A stretch of DNA of 64,000 nt from an uncultured Planococcus sp. (GCA_947502505.1 CANNAE010000006.1:186001-250000); one strand, 5' to 3'; positions 24,805 through 34,026 are shown, counted from the first letter of the stretch. A program made the numbers and translations. Notes: generated by a model not told the origin, from the sequence alone.

Positions 24805-27567
24805 TTATCCTTGCTTATTATACCAATGTTCAATATCGGTTACCATCTTTTCCAAAGACACTTTGGCGACCGGCACATCCGGCAAGGCATGGAGAAATTC
24901 CTCACCGTATGATTTCGTTTCGATCCGGCGGTCCAACACGATGAATAAACCTTTGTCCTTTTTCGAGCGGATCAGCCGGCCGAACCCTTGGCGCAAACGC
25001 AATACCGCTTCGGGCAGGGCGTAATGCATGAACGGATTGATGCCATCTTTGGAGATGATCCGTGATTTCGCTTTGAAAACAGGTTCTTCAGGTGATGTGA
25101 AAGGCAGCCTGACAACAACGACGGCACGCAGCGCATCCCCCGGCACATCCACGCCTTCCCAGAAACTATTCGTCCCGAACAGCACCGATTTCTGGAACCG
25201 CTGGAACGATTTCAATAGCTTCATGCGGCTTCCTGAAGACATGCCTTGCGCAAACAGCATATAATCATCGAGCAGTTGGGAATCCTGGATCAAGTCGACC
25301 GTTTTCCTGAGCATGTCCTGAGAAGTGAACAAGACGAAACAGCGCCCTTCCGTGACGAGCACCGTCTGGGTGACGGCATCTGCGACCGATTCGATGTATT
25401 CCTGCTGGGACACTTGCTGGATATCCGGCATATCCTCGACGATATAAACTTTCGCCCCGCTGTAAAATTGATCGGCAGGTTCGAATTTGTCGATCGGCAC
25501 ATGCTTCGGTATGCCGAGCTGATTGACGATAAAGCGCTCGTTTGACGGGACGCTCATCGTGCCCGACAACCAAATGACGGCCTTTTCGCCCCTCGCCTCG
25601 CCGATGATGTTATCGACAAGCGACGCCACTTCATAGGGCCGTTTGTAAAGCGACAGGCTTGTCGGCATGCTGCGCAAATCACCTTCAATCCAGGACACTT
25701 CATCTTCTTTCGGGAACAGGAAGATTTCGCTGAACTCCACTGCTTTCAACATCATCTCTTCAGTCCAATAACGGAAATCTGCGAGCACGAGCCGTTCGTT
25801 CATCGTCAGCTCCGTAAAGCGCCCAGCTTTTTGCAGGATCGTCTGCGCGATATCGATCCAGCTGTTTAACAATCTCAGGAAATCCATGAAGCGCTCGCGG
25901 TCGAACTCCAATTCATCCAATAACGAAGCACATTTGCGGGTGCGGCTATTGTGGAATTTGTTTTGGAACGCCTGTGCGAGATAAAGCGTGATTTCATCGA
26001 ATAAATTGGTGTATTTCAAATACAATGATTCCATTTGCAATAGTTCAGGCACCCTGGCAAAGCCGTGGTTTTCAGCGACCCGGTAAAATTTCGAAAACAA
26101 TTGATTTTCATCATAGCTGCCCAATTGGCCGAACACATAGCGCCATTGCGTATAGACAAACGTCTTTTCTTTATGGGCCACTGCTGCCTGCACGACTTGA
26201 TGCGCTTCATCCCATATATAGGCATCGACGTTTTTCAAGATGGCCCGCTTTTGGTTGTGCGGGTTCAACAGGAAAGCATGGTTGGTGACAATGACATGGG
26301 CCTGTTCGGCTTCTGCCAATGCGTGTTCATAGAAATCGACGGTCTTTTCAAGGCGCGATAACTTCCGCATATGCGAACGGCGTACTTTGTCGACTAATAG
26401 CTGCCCGCCGCTCGATACGTTCAATTCATTTAAATCGCCGGTCTTGGTCGAAGTCAGCCAGACCATGATTTGCATGATCGTAAAGGTTTCGTCGTAGGAT
26501 TCATCCTCCCCGTGGAGCAATTCGAAAAAGCGGCCCAAATCGATGTAATGAGACAGCCCCTTGATGAGCGCCACGTGGATTTTAGCGCCGAGAAATTCTT
26601 CGGCGAGCTTCACTTCCTTGGAGACGAGCTGGTCCTGCAGATGGGTCGTATAAGTGCTGATGACCACTTGCTTGCCGGATTCTTTGGCATAGGCCGCTGC
26701 CGGCAGCAAATAGCCGAGCGTCTTGCCCATTCCGGTCGATGCTTCGATGACCAGTTCACTGCGTTCACGGATCGCCCGCTCCACCGCCGCCATCATCGCG
26801 ACTTGGCTCGGGCGCTGTTCGTACTCCGGCTTGACCATCTCCAGTCCCGAGCGCCAGGCGGATTGCTGAGGTGTCTCGTCCAAGGCCTGGGCGCGCTCCG
26901 CTTTCGGGACAATCGGGATGCCGCGGAAACGGCCGTATCTATCGGCTTGCCCATTGCGCTTTTGCTGGGTAATCTCAAACAACAAGCGCGACAGGTCCGA
27001 TTTCAATTGGAAAGATCGCTTATGCAACAGGACAAGCGTATCGTAAGGAAGTTCAGCCAGCTCCTGTTTCGCCTGCAGGAATAATTCGGCAGTCGCCAAG
27101 GCATCGTCATCGGCTCGGTGAGCGTTCGTCAAGCTGATGCCTTGTTCGGCTGCGATGTCCTGCAATTTATAACTGAAGGCTGTCGGATAGACAAGGCGCG
27201 CGAGTTCCACTGTGTCCATGGCCAGCCCCTGCCATTTCGGCATGCCGGCGCGGCTCAGTTCCGCCTGCAGGAATGGCAAGTCGAAATGGATATTATGGGC
27301 GATGAAAATGGCGCCTTCCAATTGCCTGTAAATTTCCTCGGCGTAGGCTTCAAATGGTTCGGCATCTTCTACATCCCGCTCCGTAATATTGGTCAAATCC
27401 TGTATGAACGCTGGAATTTTCCGCTGCGGATTGATGAATTTCGTATATGTATCAACGATTTCTCCTTGTTCGATCGCCACCATCGCCAATTGGATGATCC
27501 GGTCACCTTTTGCAGGGGAATGGCCCGTTGTTTCGATATCGACAACGACATATTTTTGGGAATTCAT
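24805..27567 (-). CDS. dinG: DinG: exonuclease plus XPD-like helicase fusion
   Basis: A 920-residue protein. Residues 1-180 are a DnaQ-like DEDD exonuclease (VVDIETTGHSP, then FDLPFLQAEL and HRADDDALATAELF). The rest is a DinG/XPD-like helicase with ASTGMGKTLGYLLPA, a DEAH box in IWDEAHQVV and motif VI GFGRLIRSKKD. No cysteine cluster is seen between motifs I and II, so it lacks the Fe-S centre, in line with S. aureus DinG, which acts as a nuclease and not an active helicase. The start ATG has GAGGGG upstream. Its role is in DNA repair or replication conflict. Confidence 0.95.
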   Translation of the reverse strand: MNSQKYVVVDIETTGHSPAKGDRIIQLAMVAIEQGEIVDTYTKFINPQRKIPAFIQDLTNITERDVEDAEPFEAYAEEIYRQLEGAIFIAHNIHFDLPFLQAELSRAGMPKWQGLAMDTVELARLVYPTAFSYKLQDIAAEQGISLTNAHRADDDALATAELFLQAKQELAELPYDTLVLLHKRSFQLKSDLSRLLFEITQQKRNGQADRYGRFRGIPIVPKAERAQALDETPQQSAWRSGLEMVKPEYEQRPSQVAMMAAVERAIRERSELVIEASTGMGKTLGYLLPAAAYAKESGKQVVISTYTTHLQDQLVSKEVKLAEEFLGAKIHVALIKGLSHYIDLGRFFELLHGEDESYDETFTIMQIMVWLTSTKTGDLNELNVSSGGQLLVDKVRRSHMRKLSRLEKTVDFYEHALAEAEQAHVIVTNHAFLLNPHNQKRAILKNVDAYIWDEAHQVVQAAVAHKEKTFVYTQWRYVFGQLGSYDENQLFSKFYRVAENHGFARVPELLQMESLYLKYTNLFDEITLYLAQAFQNKFHNSRTRKCASLLDELEFDRERFMDFLRLLNSWIDIAQTILQKAGRFTELTMNERLVLADFRYWTEEMMLKAVEFSEIFLFPKEDEVSWIEGDLRSMPTSLSLYKRPYEVASLVDNIIGEARGEKAVIWLSGTMSVPSNERFIVNQLGIPKHVPIDKFEPADQFYSGAKVYIVEDMPDIQQVSQQEYIESVADAVTQTVLVTEGRCFVLFTSQDMLRKTVDLIQDSQLLDDYMLFAQGMSSGSRMKLLKSFQRFQKSVLFGTNSFWEGVDVPGDALRAVVVVRLPFTSPEEPVFKAKSRIISKDGINPFMHYALPEAVLRLRQGFGRLIRSKKDKGLFIVLDRRIETKSYGEEFLHALPDVPVAKVSLEKMVTDIEHWYNKQG

Positions 27568-27647
27568 GATAACCCCTCTTTCTCAGGTGATTCTCTCAGG
27601 AAAAATTGTAACATATTCGACCGCTGTTCGCCGGCGGGAGCACGGCA

Positions 27648-27695
27648 AAATAAAAAACACGCCGAAAAGGGGAACATTTCCCTTTCCAGCGTGTT
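27648..27695 (-). terminator. Terminator of panC-panD
   Basis: The minus strand has a long hairpin with arms AACACGCTGGAAAGGGAA and TTCCCCTTTTCGGCGTGTT, followed by TTTTATTTT. Small mismatches occur in the stem middle. Confidence 0.88.
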
Positions 27696-27708
27696 GGCGT
27701 TCTGATTC

Positions 27709-28092
27709 TTACATGACTGTCGCTTCCGGTTCGTAATGGATGATCTCCTTGACGGAGTTGTCTGCATCCATAATCGCCACAGTCGGCTTATGGCTGCGGG
27801 CATCTTTGTCCATGACATAGCCGTAAGACAAGATGATGACGATGTCTCCGCGCTGCACAAGGCGTGCTGCTGCCCCGTTGACGCAGATGACGCCGCTTCC
27901 GCGTTCTCCGGCGATGATATAGGTCTCAAAGCGGGCGCCGTTATTATTGTTGACGATATGGACTTTTTCATTCGGCAGCATGCCGACTGCATCCAATAGG
28001 TCCTGGTCGATCGTGATGCTGCCCACGTAGTTCAAATCGGCTTCAGTTACCGTCGCACGGTGGATTTTGGAATTGAGCATCATTCTAAGCAT
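27709..28092 (-). CDS. panD: Aspartate 1-decarboxylase
   Basis: A 127-residue pyruvoyl enzyme making beta-alanine from aspartate for pantothenate. Self-cleavage occurs at G24-S25 in NYVGSITID, producing the pyruvoyl group; K9 (SKIHR) and the Y58-like residue region are present. Length is normal. It starts four bases after the panC stop, with AAAGGAG inside the panC end, so the pair is translationally linked. panB is not adjacent. Confidence 0.97.
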   Translation of the reverse strand: MLRMMLNSKIHRATVTEADLNYVGSITIDQDLLDAVGMLPNEKVHIVNNNNGARFETYIIAGERGSGVICVNGAAARLVQRGDIVIILSYGYVMDKDARSHKPTVAIMDADNSVKEIIHYEPEATVM

Positions 28093-28095
28093 AGG

Positions 28096-28932
28096 TCAGT
28101 TCTCCTTTAAGTTGAAAATGATATTGTCGATGAGCCGGGCTTTTTGGAATTGGACAGCGAGCGCGAGAATTGCCTGCCCGGTCGGTTCCGGGCTTAAATC
28201 CGGATAGCTCAGCAGCTCGATGTAGTCGATGGTGCCCGAAGTTTGCGATTCGATCAAGCGGGCCATCTCTGGGATGGGGTCGCGGCCTTCTCTTGCAACT
28301 TCTACACCGCGCTGTAAGGCTCCGTACAATTGCGGCGCTTCTATGCGTTCCGCTTCACTCAAGTATACATTGCGCGAGCTTTTGGCCAGGCCGTCCTGTT
28401 CGCGCACCGTCTCGACGCGCCGGATTTCCAGCGGAAAATTGAAATCCCTGACAAGCGACTCGATAATCGCCATTTGCTGGGCATCCTTTTGCCCGAAATA
28501 CGCGGCTTCGGGTTGGGCCAAGTGAAATAATTTCGTCACCACTTTCAAAACGCCGTCGAAATGTCCCGGGCGGCTCTTTCCGCACAAGACATTCGCAAGC
28601 GATCCCGCGCCCATCGTGATCTGTGTCTCATTCGGGTACATCTCTTCTACAGACGGGGCGAATATGAGATCGACGCCTGCTTTTTCAGCGAGCATGCTGT
28701 CCCGTTCGAAGTCGCGGGGATAGCGGTCGAAATCCTCGTTCGGGCCGAACTGTGCCGGGTTGACGAAAATGCTCATGGCCACTACGTCGTTATCCGCTTT
28801 TGCGGCTTCAACAAGCGCCATATGCCCTTCGTGTAAAAAGCCCATTGTGGGAACCAATCCGATCGACTGCCCCTGTTGTTTCGTGTTCAGGACCCATTCT
28901 TTCAAGTCCTGGACCGTGTCTACGACTTGCAT
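28096..28932 (-). CDS. panC: Pantothenate synthetase
   Basis: A 278-residue ATP-dependent ligase joining pantoate with beta-alanine. Signatures are LVPTMGFLHEGHMALVE (HIGH-like), FVNPAQFGPNEDFDRYPR and the KMSK-like KSSRNVYLS. The ATG at 28932 follows AAGGAGAGG. The frame is open for 34 more codons, but these would run through the terminator hairpin described below and have no family similarity. The ribosome site sits in a hairpin. In B. subtilis panB precedes panC; here birA does. Confidence 0.96.
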   Translation of the reverse strand: MQVVDTVQDLKEWVLNTKQQGQSIGLVPTMGFLHEGHMALVEAAKADNDVVAMSIFVNPAQFGPNEDFDRYPRDFERDSMLAEKAGVDLIFAPSVEEMYPNETQITMGAGSLANVLCGKSRPGHFDGVLKVVTKLFHLAQPEAAYFGQKDAQQMAIIESLVRDFNFPLEIRRVETVREQDGLAKSSRNVYLSEAERIEAPQLYGALQRGVEVAREGRDPIPEMARLIESQTSGTIDYIELLSYPDLSPEPTGQAILALAVQFQKARLIDNIIFNLKEN

Positions 28933-28936
28933 ATTC

Positions 28937-28964
28937 GTTTTCCTCTCCTTTTTAGGAGAAAACC
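28937..28964 (-). promoter_or_regulatory. Hairpin covering the panC ribosome site
   Basis: On the minus strand GTTTTCTCCT pairs with AGGAGA(GG)AAAAC around an AAAA loop, burying the AGGAGAGG ribosome site. The left arm GGTTTTCTCC can alternatively pair with GGAGGAAACC about 50 bases upstream (29014-29023), which would free the site. Structure is predicted by eye. Confidence 0.5.
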
Positions 28965-28965
28965 A

Positions 28966-28997
28966 TATAAAAATCCTTCTGTCAGAAGACAGAAGGA
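28966..28997 (-). terminator. Terminator hairpin in panC leader
   Basis: TCCTTCTGTC pairs perfectly with GACAGAAGGA around TTCT on the minus strand, then TTTTTATA. It ends only about 34 bases before panC, too close for a separate promoter plus ribosome site, so it may act as an attenuator. It could also simply end the birA transcript with partial read-through. Confidence 0.8.
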
Positions 28998-29123
28998 CAG
29001 AAAATTCCAGTTCGGTTTCCTCCGTCCCTGTCACGTCATGATCAAGGCAGAATCGTATTCATTTATGGCTTGCTGTTCTGTTGCGGTGCAGTTCGCATCG
29101 GATACCGCCCGCTATTTTTACTA

Positions 29124-29132
29124 TAGCAGAAT
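29124..29132 (-). promoter_or_regulatory. Extended -10 promoter candidate upstream of panC leader
   Basis: The minus strand reads TGCTATAGT, an extended -10 just after the birA stop. If used, it would give a leader of roughly 190 bases in front of panC. The -35 region is poor. Confidence 0.4.
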
Positions 29133-29154
29133 TCCTGAAAAATGCCTATATCCT

Positions 29155-30135
29155 TTACTTTAGCTCGATATCTGCGGAATAAATGCCGTGGAGCTTGCCA
29201 TCCGCTGTGCGGAGCTGCAAAACACCGTCTTCTGTAATGCCTTCCGCTATGCCTTCCAATGTTTCGCGTGGCATGCGGGCGCGCACCGCCTTGCCGATCG
29301 TGGCAGAATGCCCTTCCCATAATTCTTTCAATGGGCCAAAGCCTAATTCGATATACATCTCGGTATAGATTTCAAGATAACGCAGGATTTCCTGCACCAA
29401 TTTTCTGCGGTTTATCGCCTGCCCAGCTTCGAGCCGCAGCGATGTCGCAATGTCCTGGACGGCAGTGTCGAAATCTTGCCGCTCTTGATTGACATTGACG
29501 CCGATCCCGATGATCAGCGCTTGGATGCCATCAGCGTCCGATTGCAGTTCTGTCAAAATGCCTGTCGCTTTCTTGGCCCCAAACAAGATATCGTTCGGCC
29601 ATTTAATCGAAGCTTCCAACCCAGTGACAGATTGAATCGCCCGGACAATCGCGACCGCAGCGACCAGGGTGAATTGCGGGGCTTTATGGGGCGGGACATC
29701 CGGGCGCAAAATGATGCTCATCCAGATGCCCTGCCCCTTGGCTGAATCCCATTTTCTCATCAAGCGGCCTCTGCCTTCTGTCTGCAAATCCGCAATGACG
29801 ACCGTCCCGTCCGGTGCGCCTTCTTGCGCCAATTGATGCGCTACGATTTGCGTCGAGGCGCATTGCTCTAAGTATTCGATTCGGCTGCCGAGCCGTTTCG
29901 TCTTGAGCCCCGATTGGACAAGAAACGCTTCCAGGCTATCAGGGCTATTTTGGATGCGGTAGCCTTTTTTGCGCACCGATTCAATTTCATAGCCCATTTC
30001 CTCAAGCTCTTTCATATGCTTCCAAATGGCCGTTCTGGAAACCCCGAATTCTTCGGCCAATTGCTGGCCGGAGACCGGCTGCTCCCCTGCTTCCAATAGC
30101 CGAGTCGCCAATTTATGTGTGACGGTGATATTCAT
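29155..30135 (-). CDS. birA: Biotin--protein ligase / biotin repressor BirA
   Basis: A 326-residue bifunctional protein. The N-terminal winged helix-turn-helix (SGQQLAEEFGVSRTAIWKHM) is the DNA-binding repressor part; the ligase core has the biotin/ATP loop EGRGRLMRKW and IKWPNDI. It biotinylates carboxylase subunits and represses biotin genes. Its start lies inside cca, overlapping by 23 bases. It is the last gene of the dapB-mgsA-bshA-cca-birA operon. Confidence 0.96.
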   Translation of the reverse strand: MNITVTHKLATRLLEAGEQPVSGQQLAEEFGVSRTAIWKHMKELEEMGYEIESVRKKGYRIQNSPDSLEAFLVQSGLKTKRLGSRIEYLEQCASTQIVAHQLAQEGAPDGTVVIADLQTEGRGRLMRKWDSAKGQGIWMSIILRPDVPPHKAPQFTLVAAVAIVRAIQSVTGLEASIKWPNDILFGAKKATGILTELQSDADGIQALIIGIGVNVNQERQDFDTAVQDIATSLRLEAGQAINRRKLVQEILRYLEIYTEMYIELGFGPLKELWEGHSATIGKAVRARMPRETLEGIAEGITEDGVLQLRTADGKLHGIYSADIELK

Positions 30136-31246
30136 CTATGAACCAGTCCTTTATCCGTTCTTTATCATTGGCCAAGCGGCGTTCGACCACTGCTTTTTCG
30201 ATCAGCAAGGTCCATTGTTTCAGCCATGGGCCCGCTTTTTCTCCTGTCCATTCCATTAGGTCGCGCCCATTGGCGGCCAGCTCGGATTTTGAACGGATGG
30301 GCAAAGCCGCTTGCTGTTCTCTTACCGATTGCCGTTTGTGCGAAGCTGCCTGCGCTATCGTCAATTGGCGCTCAGTGAAGCTGTAATACACCCAAGCGTC
30401 CCATTCAGGCAAATCGCTCGCTTCCAGCGCTCGCTGCAGGTCTTTTTTGTCTTGATTGGAAAAACGGTATTCGCGCAGCACGGCAAAAGTTTCGCCGTTT
30501 TGCTTCAATAGGTAAAACCATCCAGACAAGGGATCATCGCTCTGGGCATAGCCAGACCAATCGGCTTCAAATAGCCCGCCTGATGGCAGAAATTGATTCA
30601 GGCGGGTCTCGATCAAATAACTCATGCTGATAACAGGGGCAGTGGACACCATGACTTTGTCCAGTTCCGCCTTGATGCGCTCGATCGCAACTGACTGTAT
30701 TCTCTCGGCATGGCGCGTAATGGCTTGCTTCGTCTTCGGGTCTATCCGGAAATTCAATTGGCCCGAAAACCGGATGGCCCGGAGCATGCGCAAGGCATCT
30801 TCTGCGAAACGCTCTTCGGGGACGCCGACAGCGCGGATGAGCCCGGCTTTCAAATCTTCGCGGCCGCCGAACGGGTCGATGATATCCATTTGTTCCGTCA
30901 TCGCCATCGAATTGATGGTGAAATCACGGCGCATCAAATCTTCATGCAAGGAATTCACGAATTCCACTTTATCCGGCCTTCTATTATCCGTATAGCCGCT
31001 TTCTGTGCGGAATGTGGTGACTTCGGTTCCTTGCCCTTCGATAAGGATCATGACGGTGCCATGCTCAATTCCGGTATCGATCGACCTCTCGAACAAAGCT
31101 TTCACTTGTTCTGGGGCAGCGGACGTCGCGACATCAATATCATGCGGCATAGCTCCGCGCAAATGATCACGGACTGCACCCCCGACCATATAAGCTTCAA
31201 AACCCGCTTCTTTTAACCGCTTAATGATGTACTTGGCCCGTATCAT
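30113..31246 (-). CDS. cca: CCA tRNA nucleotidyltransferase
   Basis: A class II CCA-adding enzyme, 377 residues, which completes tRNA 3' ends. The nucleotidyltransferase head has [11 protein letters not shown] and the HDIDVATSA metal motif; the flexible-loop and nucleotide-selection segment ([12 protein letters not shown]) follows, then helical body and tail domains. The ATG overlaps the bshA stop as ATGA; its own ribosome site is weak, pointing to coupling. Confidence 0.96.
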   Translation of the reverse strand: MIRAKYIIKRLKEAGFEAYMVGGAVRDHLRGAMPHDIDVATSAAPEQVKALFERSIDTGIEHGTVMILIEGQGTEVTTFRTESGYTDNRRPDKVEFVNSLHEDLMRRDFTINSMAMTEQMDIIDPFGGREDLKAGLIRAVGVPEERFAEDALRMLRAIRFSGQLNFRIDPKTKQAITRHAERIQSVAIERIKAELDKVMVSTAPVISMSYLIETRLNQFLPSGGLFEADWSGYAQSDDPLSGWFYLLKQNGETFAVLREYRFSNQDKKDLQRALEASDLPEWDAWVYYSFTERQLTIAQAASHKRQSVREQQAALPIRSKSELAANGRDLMEWTGEKAGPWLKQWTLLIEKAVVERRLANDKERIKDWFIDEYHRHT

Positions 31247-32385
31247 TGCATACCGGCCTTTTTCAGTAGACGCTCGTAAAGCGCTTCGTATTCAGCCAGG
31301 ATTTTCTCTGAACTAAAACGCTGGTTTGCGGTTTCCAAAGCTTTTTCAGACATTCGGCCATGGAGCTCGCCGTCAGTCAAGATGCGGATTGCAGCATCAG
31401 CTGCAGCATCGGTGTCGCCAAGGTCCACAAGAAAGCCGTTTTCGCCAGGTTCGATGATTTCCGGGATGCCGCCGATCCGTGTCCCGATTGCCGGCACGCC
31501 GCAAGCCATCGCCTCTAGCAAGACCAAGCCGAACGCTTCTTTTTCCGACATCAATAATTTCACGTCGCTCATGCTGTAAAGTTCCGACAGGTTGTCGCGT
31601 TTGCCAAGAAATAACACCTCGTGCTCGATGTGGAGGTCTTTCACTTGCTGATGGATGCCGCTCATTTCAGGCCCGTCGCCGACCAGCAATAGTTTGGCCC
31701 CAACCGCTTTTTGCACTTTGGCAAATGTGGCGACTACATCTTCTACACGCTTCACTTTGCGGAAATTCGAGACGTGGATCAATACTTTTTCATGTGCTGC
31801 GATTCCCAGTTCTTGCTTTAATTTTGCGGAATCGTGCTTGTGATACTCCCGTTCGTCGACAAAATTATGCACTGTCTCGATCTGCTTGTCCGGCGCAATC
31901 ATATTGTAGGTTTGTTGTTTCAAGGAATCCGAAACTGCTGTCACGATATCGGATTTCTCGATGCCGTAGCGTATCGCGTCCTTCAATGAACTGTCCGAGC
32001 CAAGAACGGTAATATCGGTGCCGTGCAAAGTCGTGACAATGCCGATGTCAGACCCTGCCATATCACGGCCCAATATCGCGCATACGGCATGCGGGATCGC
32101 ATAATGGACATGCAGCAGGTCCAGTTCCTCGTTTTTGATGACTTCGGCAATTTTAGTCGCCAAGGCGATGTCATACGGTGCATATTGAAACACGGAGTAG
32201 CTGTTCACATCCACTTGGTGGCTGAATATATTCGCATACAGGCCGTTCAATCGAAACGGCGTACTCGAGGTGATAAAGTGGATCTCGTGGCCTTTTTCAG
32301 CCAACATTTTACCTAGTTCTGTCGCCACGACGCCAGATCCTCCGACAGTCGGGTAACAGGTAATCCCAATTTTCATTTTTCGCAA
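31243..32385 (-). CDS. bshA: Bacillithiol glycosyltransferase BshA
   Basis: A GT4 glycosyltransferase, 380 residues, joining GlcNAc to L-malate in the first step of bacillithiol synthesis. [19 protein letters not shown] is the family N-terminus; the C-terminal Rossmann half has the E-x7-E motif within [22 protein letters not shown] start at 32385 is chosen: AGGAGG lies seven bases before it and the protein then begins MRKMKIG, like B. subtilis BshA (MRKLKIG); the ATG at 32376 is too far from the ribosome site. mgsA lies 12 bases upstream. Confidence 0.94.
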   Translation of the reverse strand: MRKMKIGITCYPTVGGSGVVATELGKMLAEKGHEIHFITSSTPFRLNGLYANIFSHQVDVNSYSVFQYAPYDIALATKIAEVIKNEELDLLHVHYAIPHAVCAILGRDMAGSDIGIVTTLHGTDITVLGSDSSLKDAIRYGIEKSDIVTAVSDSLKQQTYNMIAPDKQIETVHNFVDEREYHKHDSAKLKQELGIAAHEKVLIHVSNFRKVKRVEDVVATFAKVQKAVGAKLLLVGDGPEMSGIHQQVKDLHIEHEVLFLGKRDNLSELYSMSDVKLLMSEKEAFGLVLLEAMACGVPAIGTRIGGIPEIIEPGENGFLVDLGDTDAAADAAIRILTDGELHGRMSEKALETANQRFSSEKILAEYEALYERLLKKAGMQ

Positions 32386-32396
32386 AATCTCTCCTC

Positions 32397-32801
32397 CTAT
32401 TTCCGGCGGTCGCTTAAGAGCCGCCAATCGACCAAGCCATTTTCCAGGCCTTTTAAGAGGACTTCAGCTGTTCCCATATTGGTCGCAAGCGGGATTTGAT
32501 AGACATCACATAGGCGGATCAAGGCCGTGACATCCGGTTCATGCGGCTGGGCTGTCAGCGGGTCGCGGAAAAAGATGATCATATCCATTTCGTTCTGGGC
32601 AATCATCGCCCCGATCTGCTGGTCGCCGCCAAGCGGCCCGGATTGAAAACGGTGCACCGCTAAGCCTGTCCCTTCGACCAGACGGGAGCCGGTCGTTCCT
32701 GTGGCGTATAATTGGTGCTTTGCCAAAATGGGCTTATAAGCTAACGCAAATTGTATCAAGTCATCTTTTTTCCGATCGTGTGCAACCAATGCGATGTTCA
32801 T
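32397..32801 (-). CDS. mgsA: Methylglyoxal synthase
   Basis: A 134-residue enzyme turning dihydroxyacetone phosphate into methylglyoxal. Conserved sites are the N-terminal [13 protein letters not shown], the phosphate loop ATGTTG, the [12 protein letters not shown] motif with the catalytic Asp, and IIFFRDPL. Length is normal. GGAGGCG precedes the ATG. It sits between dapB and bshA as in B. subtilis. Confidence 0.97.
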   Translation of the reverse strand: MNIALVAHDRKKDDLIQFALAYKPILAKHQLYATGTTGSRLVEGTGLAVHRFQSGPLGGDQQIGAMIAQNEMDMIIFFRDPLTAQPHEPDVTALIRLCDVYQIPLATNMGTAEVLLKGLENGLVDWRLLSDRRK

Positions 32802-32819
32802 CCAATCGCCTCCATTATT

Positions 32820-33623
32820 TTAGCCTATGATATGTTCCAGGCCGTAAATTAATTCCTTGCGCTCCATCACTTCGCGAATCGACAGACTGACGCCTGACAT
32901 GAACGAGCCGCGGTTAAATGAATCATGGCGCAGCGTCAACAATTGCCCATCACCGCCGAGCAGCACTTGCTGATGTGCCACTAAGCCCGGCAGCCGGACG
33001 CTGTGGATGCGCATGCCTTCATAGTCTGCGCCGCGAGCGCCTTGCAAAGTTTCTTTTTCGTCAGGGTGCCCTTGCTGATGGGCAGTGCGCGTTTCGCTCA
33101 TCATATGTGCCGTCTTCATGGCAGTCCCAGAAGGCGCATCGAGTTTTTGGTCATGATGCATCTCAATGATCTCGACGTCCGGCAAATATTTCGCCGCCTG
33201 CTCAGCAAATTTCATCATCAAGACCGCCCCGACTGCAAAGTTTGGCGCGATGATGCAGCCAAGCCCGGAAGTTTTCGAGAGCTCCGTCAATTCGTCCAAT
33301 TGCTCGGTAGAAAATCCAGTGGTCCCAACGACTGGTCGGATGCCGAGCTGCAAGGCCTGTTTTGTATGGGCATAAACGTATTCGGGTGTCGTCAAATCGA
33401 CCAAGACATCCGGTGCTTGCTGTTCGTGAAGCTTTTCTAGGTCGGTGAAGACTGGCACTTGAAAGCTTTCTGGAAACAGGCCTGTCTCCGCTAAAGTTGC
33501 GCCGATGTCTTTATAATCCAGCGCTGCCACCAATTCCATATCGGTGTTCTTCATTACAGTATGTACAGCTTCTTTACCCATTTTCCCGCGGGCTCCGGCA
33601 ATCGCCACTTTTATCGTCATCAT
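32820..33623 (-). CDS. dapB: 4-hydroxy-tetrahydrodipicolinate reductase
   Basis: A 267-residue NAD(P)H-dependent enzyme of lysine and meso-diaminopimelate synthesis. The nucleotide loop is AGARGKMGKEA; the GTTGFS and EMHHDQKLDAPSGTA motifs hold the catalytic His-His and Lys. Two ATGs occur in tandem (33623 and 33620); AAAGGAAG could serve both. The first overlaps the stop of the MazG gene as ATGATGA, implying coupling. First metabolic gene in the chain leading to birA. Confidence 0.96.
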   Translation of the reverse strand: MMTIKVAIAGARGKMGKEAVHTVMKNTDMELVAALDYKDIGATLAETGLFPESFQVPVFTDLEKLHEQQAPDVLVDLTTPEYVYAHTKQALQLGIRPVVGTTGFSTEQLDELTELSKTSGLGCIIAPNFAVGAVLMMKFAEQAAKYLPDVEIIEMHHDQKLDAPSGTAMKTAHMMSETRTAHQQGHPDEKETLQGARGADYEGMRIHSVRLPGLVAHQQVLLGGDGQLLTLRHDSFNRGSFMSGVSLSIREVMERKELIYGLEHIIG

Positions 33624-33961
33624 TGTTCTTCCTTTCTTGTCCAACGGTCTTTGTCACGGGTGCGGAATTTTTCCATCACGCCGTCGTGGGCTTGCTGCAA
33701 ATCGATGTCCATGGAGTTGGCCATGCAGATCAAGACGAATAGCACATCGCCCATTTCCTCTTCGATGAGCTTCTCGGCTTCGGTCGCTTTCTTCTTTTTC
33801 GGCCCGTATACATGATTGACTTCCCGCGCCAATTCACCGAGTTCTTCTGTCATCCGCGCAAGCATTTCCATCGGCGCGAAATACCCTTCTTTGAACTGCC
33901 CGATGTGGCGGTCCACTTCGTCCTGTAATTGTCTCATACTTTTCTCTGTATTCACTGTCAT
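33620..33961 (-). CDS. ypjD: MazG-like nucleotide pyrophosphohydrolase
   Basis: A 113-residue all-alpha NTP pyrophosphatase. The metal-binding pattern is E-x2-E (TEELGELAREVNH) and E-x3-D (EEEMGDVLFVLICMAN). Such small MazG proteins hydrolyse dNTPs or non-canonical nucleotides; the actual substrate is unknown. The ATG at 33961 is used (GGAGTGTG upstream); the GTG just before it is too near the ribosome site. It opens the ypjD-dapB-mgsA-bshA-cca-birA operon. Confidence 0.9.
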   Translation of the reverse strand: MTVNTEKSMRQLQDEVDRHIGQFKEGYFAPMEMLARMTEELGELAREVNHVYGPKKKKATEAEKLIEEEMGDVLFVLICMANSMDIDLQQAHDGVMEKFRTRDKDRWTRKEEQ

Positions 33962-33975
33962 CACACTCCAATCTA

Positions 33976-34004
33976 ATCGTAAAGAAAACGGGGGGTGTTG
34001 TCAA
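33976..34004 (-). promoter_or_regulatory. Sigma-A promoter of ypjD-dapB operon
   Basis: The minus strand has TTGACA (34004-33999), a 17-base spacer and TACGAT (33981-33976). The start of ypjD is 15 bases further on. The -35 box coincides with that of the divergent plus-strand promoter. Confidence 0.75.
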
Positions 34005-34026
34005 AAACGGCATTATGGCAGATAAT
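33998..34026 (+). promoter_or_regulatory. Sigma-A promoter of YitT-family gene
   Basis: TTGTCA (33998-34003), a 17-base spacer and GATAAT (34021-34026) on the plus strand, about 38 bases before the start codon at 34064. It overlaps the minus-strand -35 box almost exactly. Confidence 0.75.

Noticed and set aside
28933-29034. N-terminal 34-codon extension of panC from GTG at 29034
   Set aside because: It would be translated through the terminator hairpin and lacks similarity to PanC; the ATG at 28932 has the proper ribosome site.
28998-29130. T-box riboswitch in the panC leader
   Set aside because: The T-box core and specifier stem are not present, and pantothenate genes are not tRNA-controlled targets.
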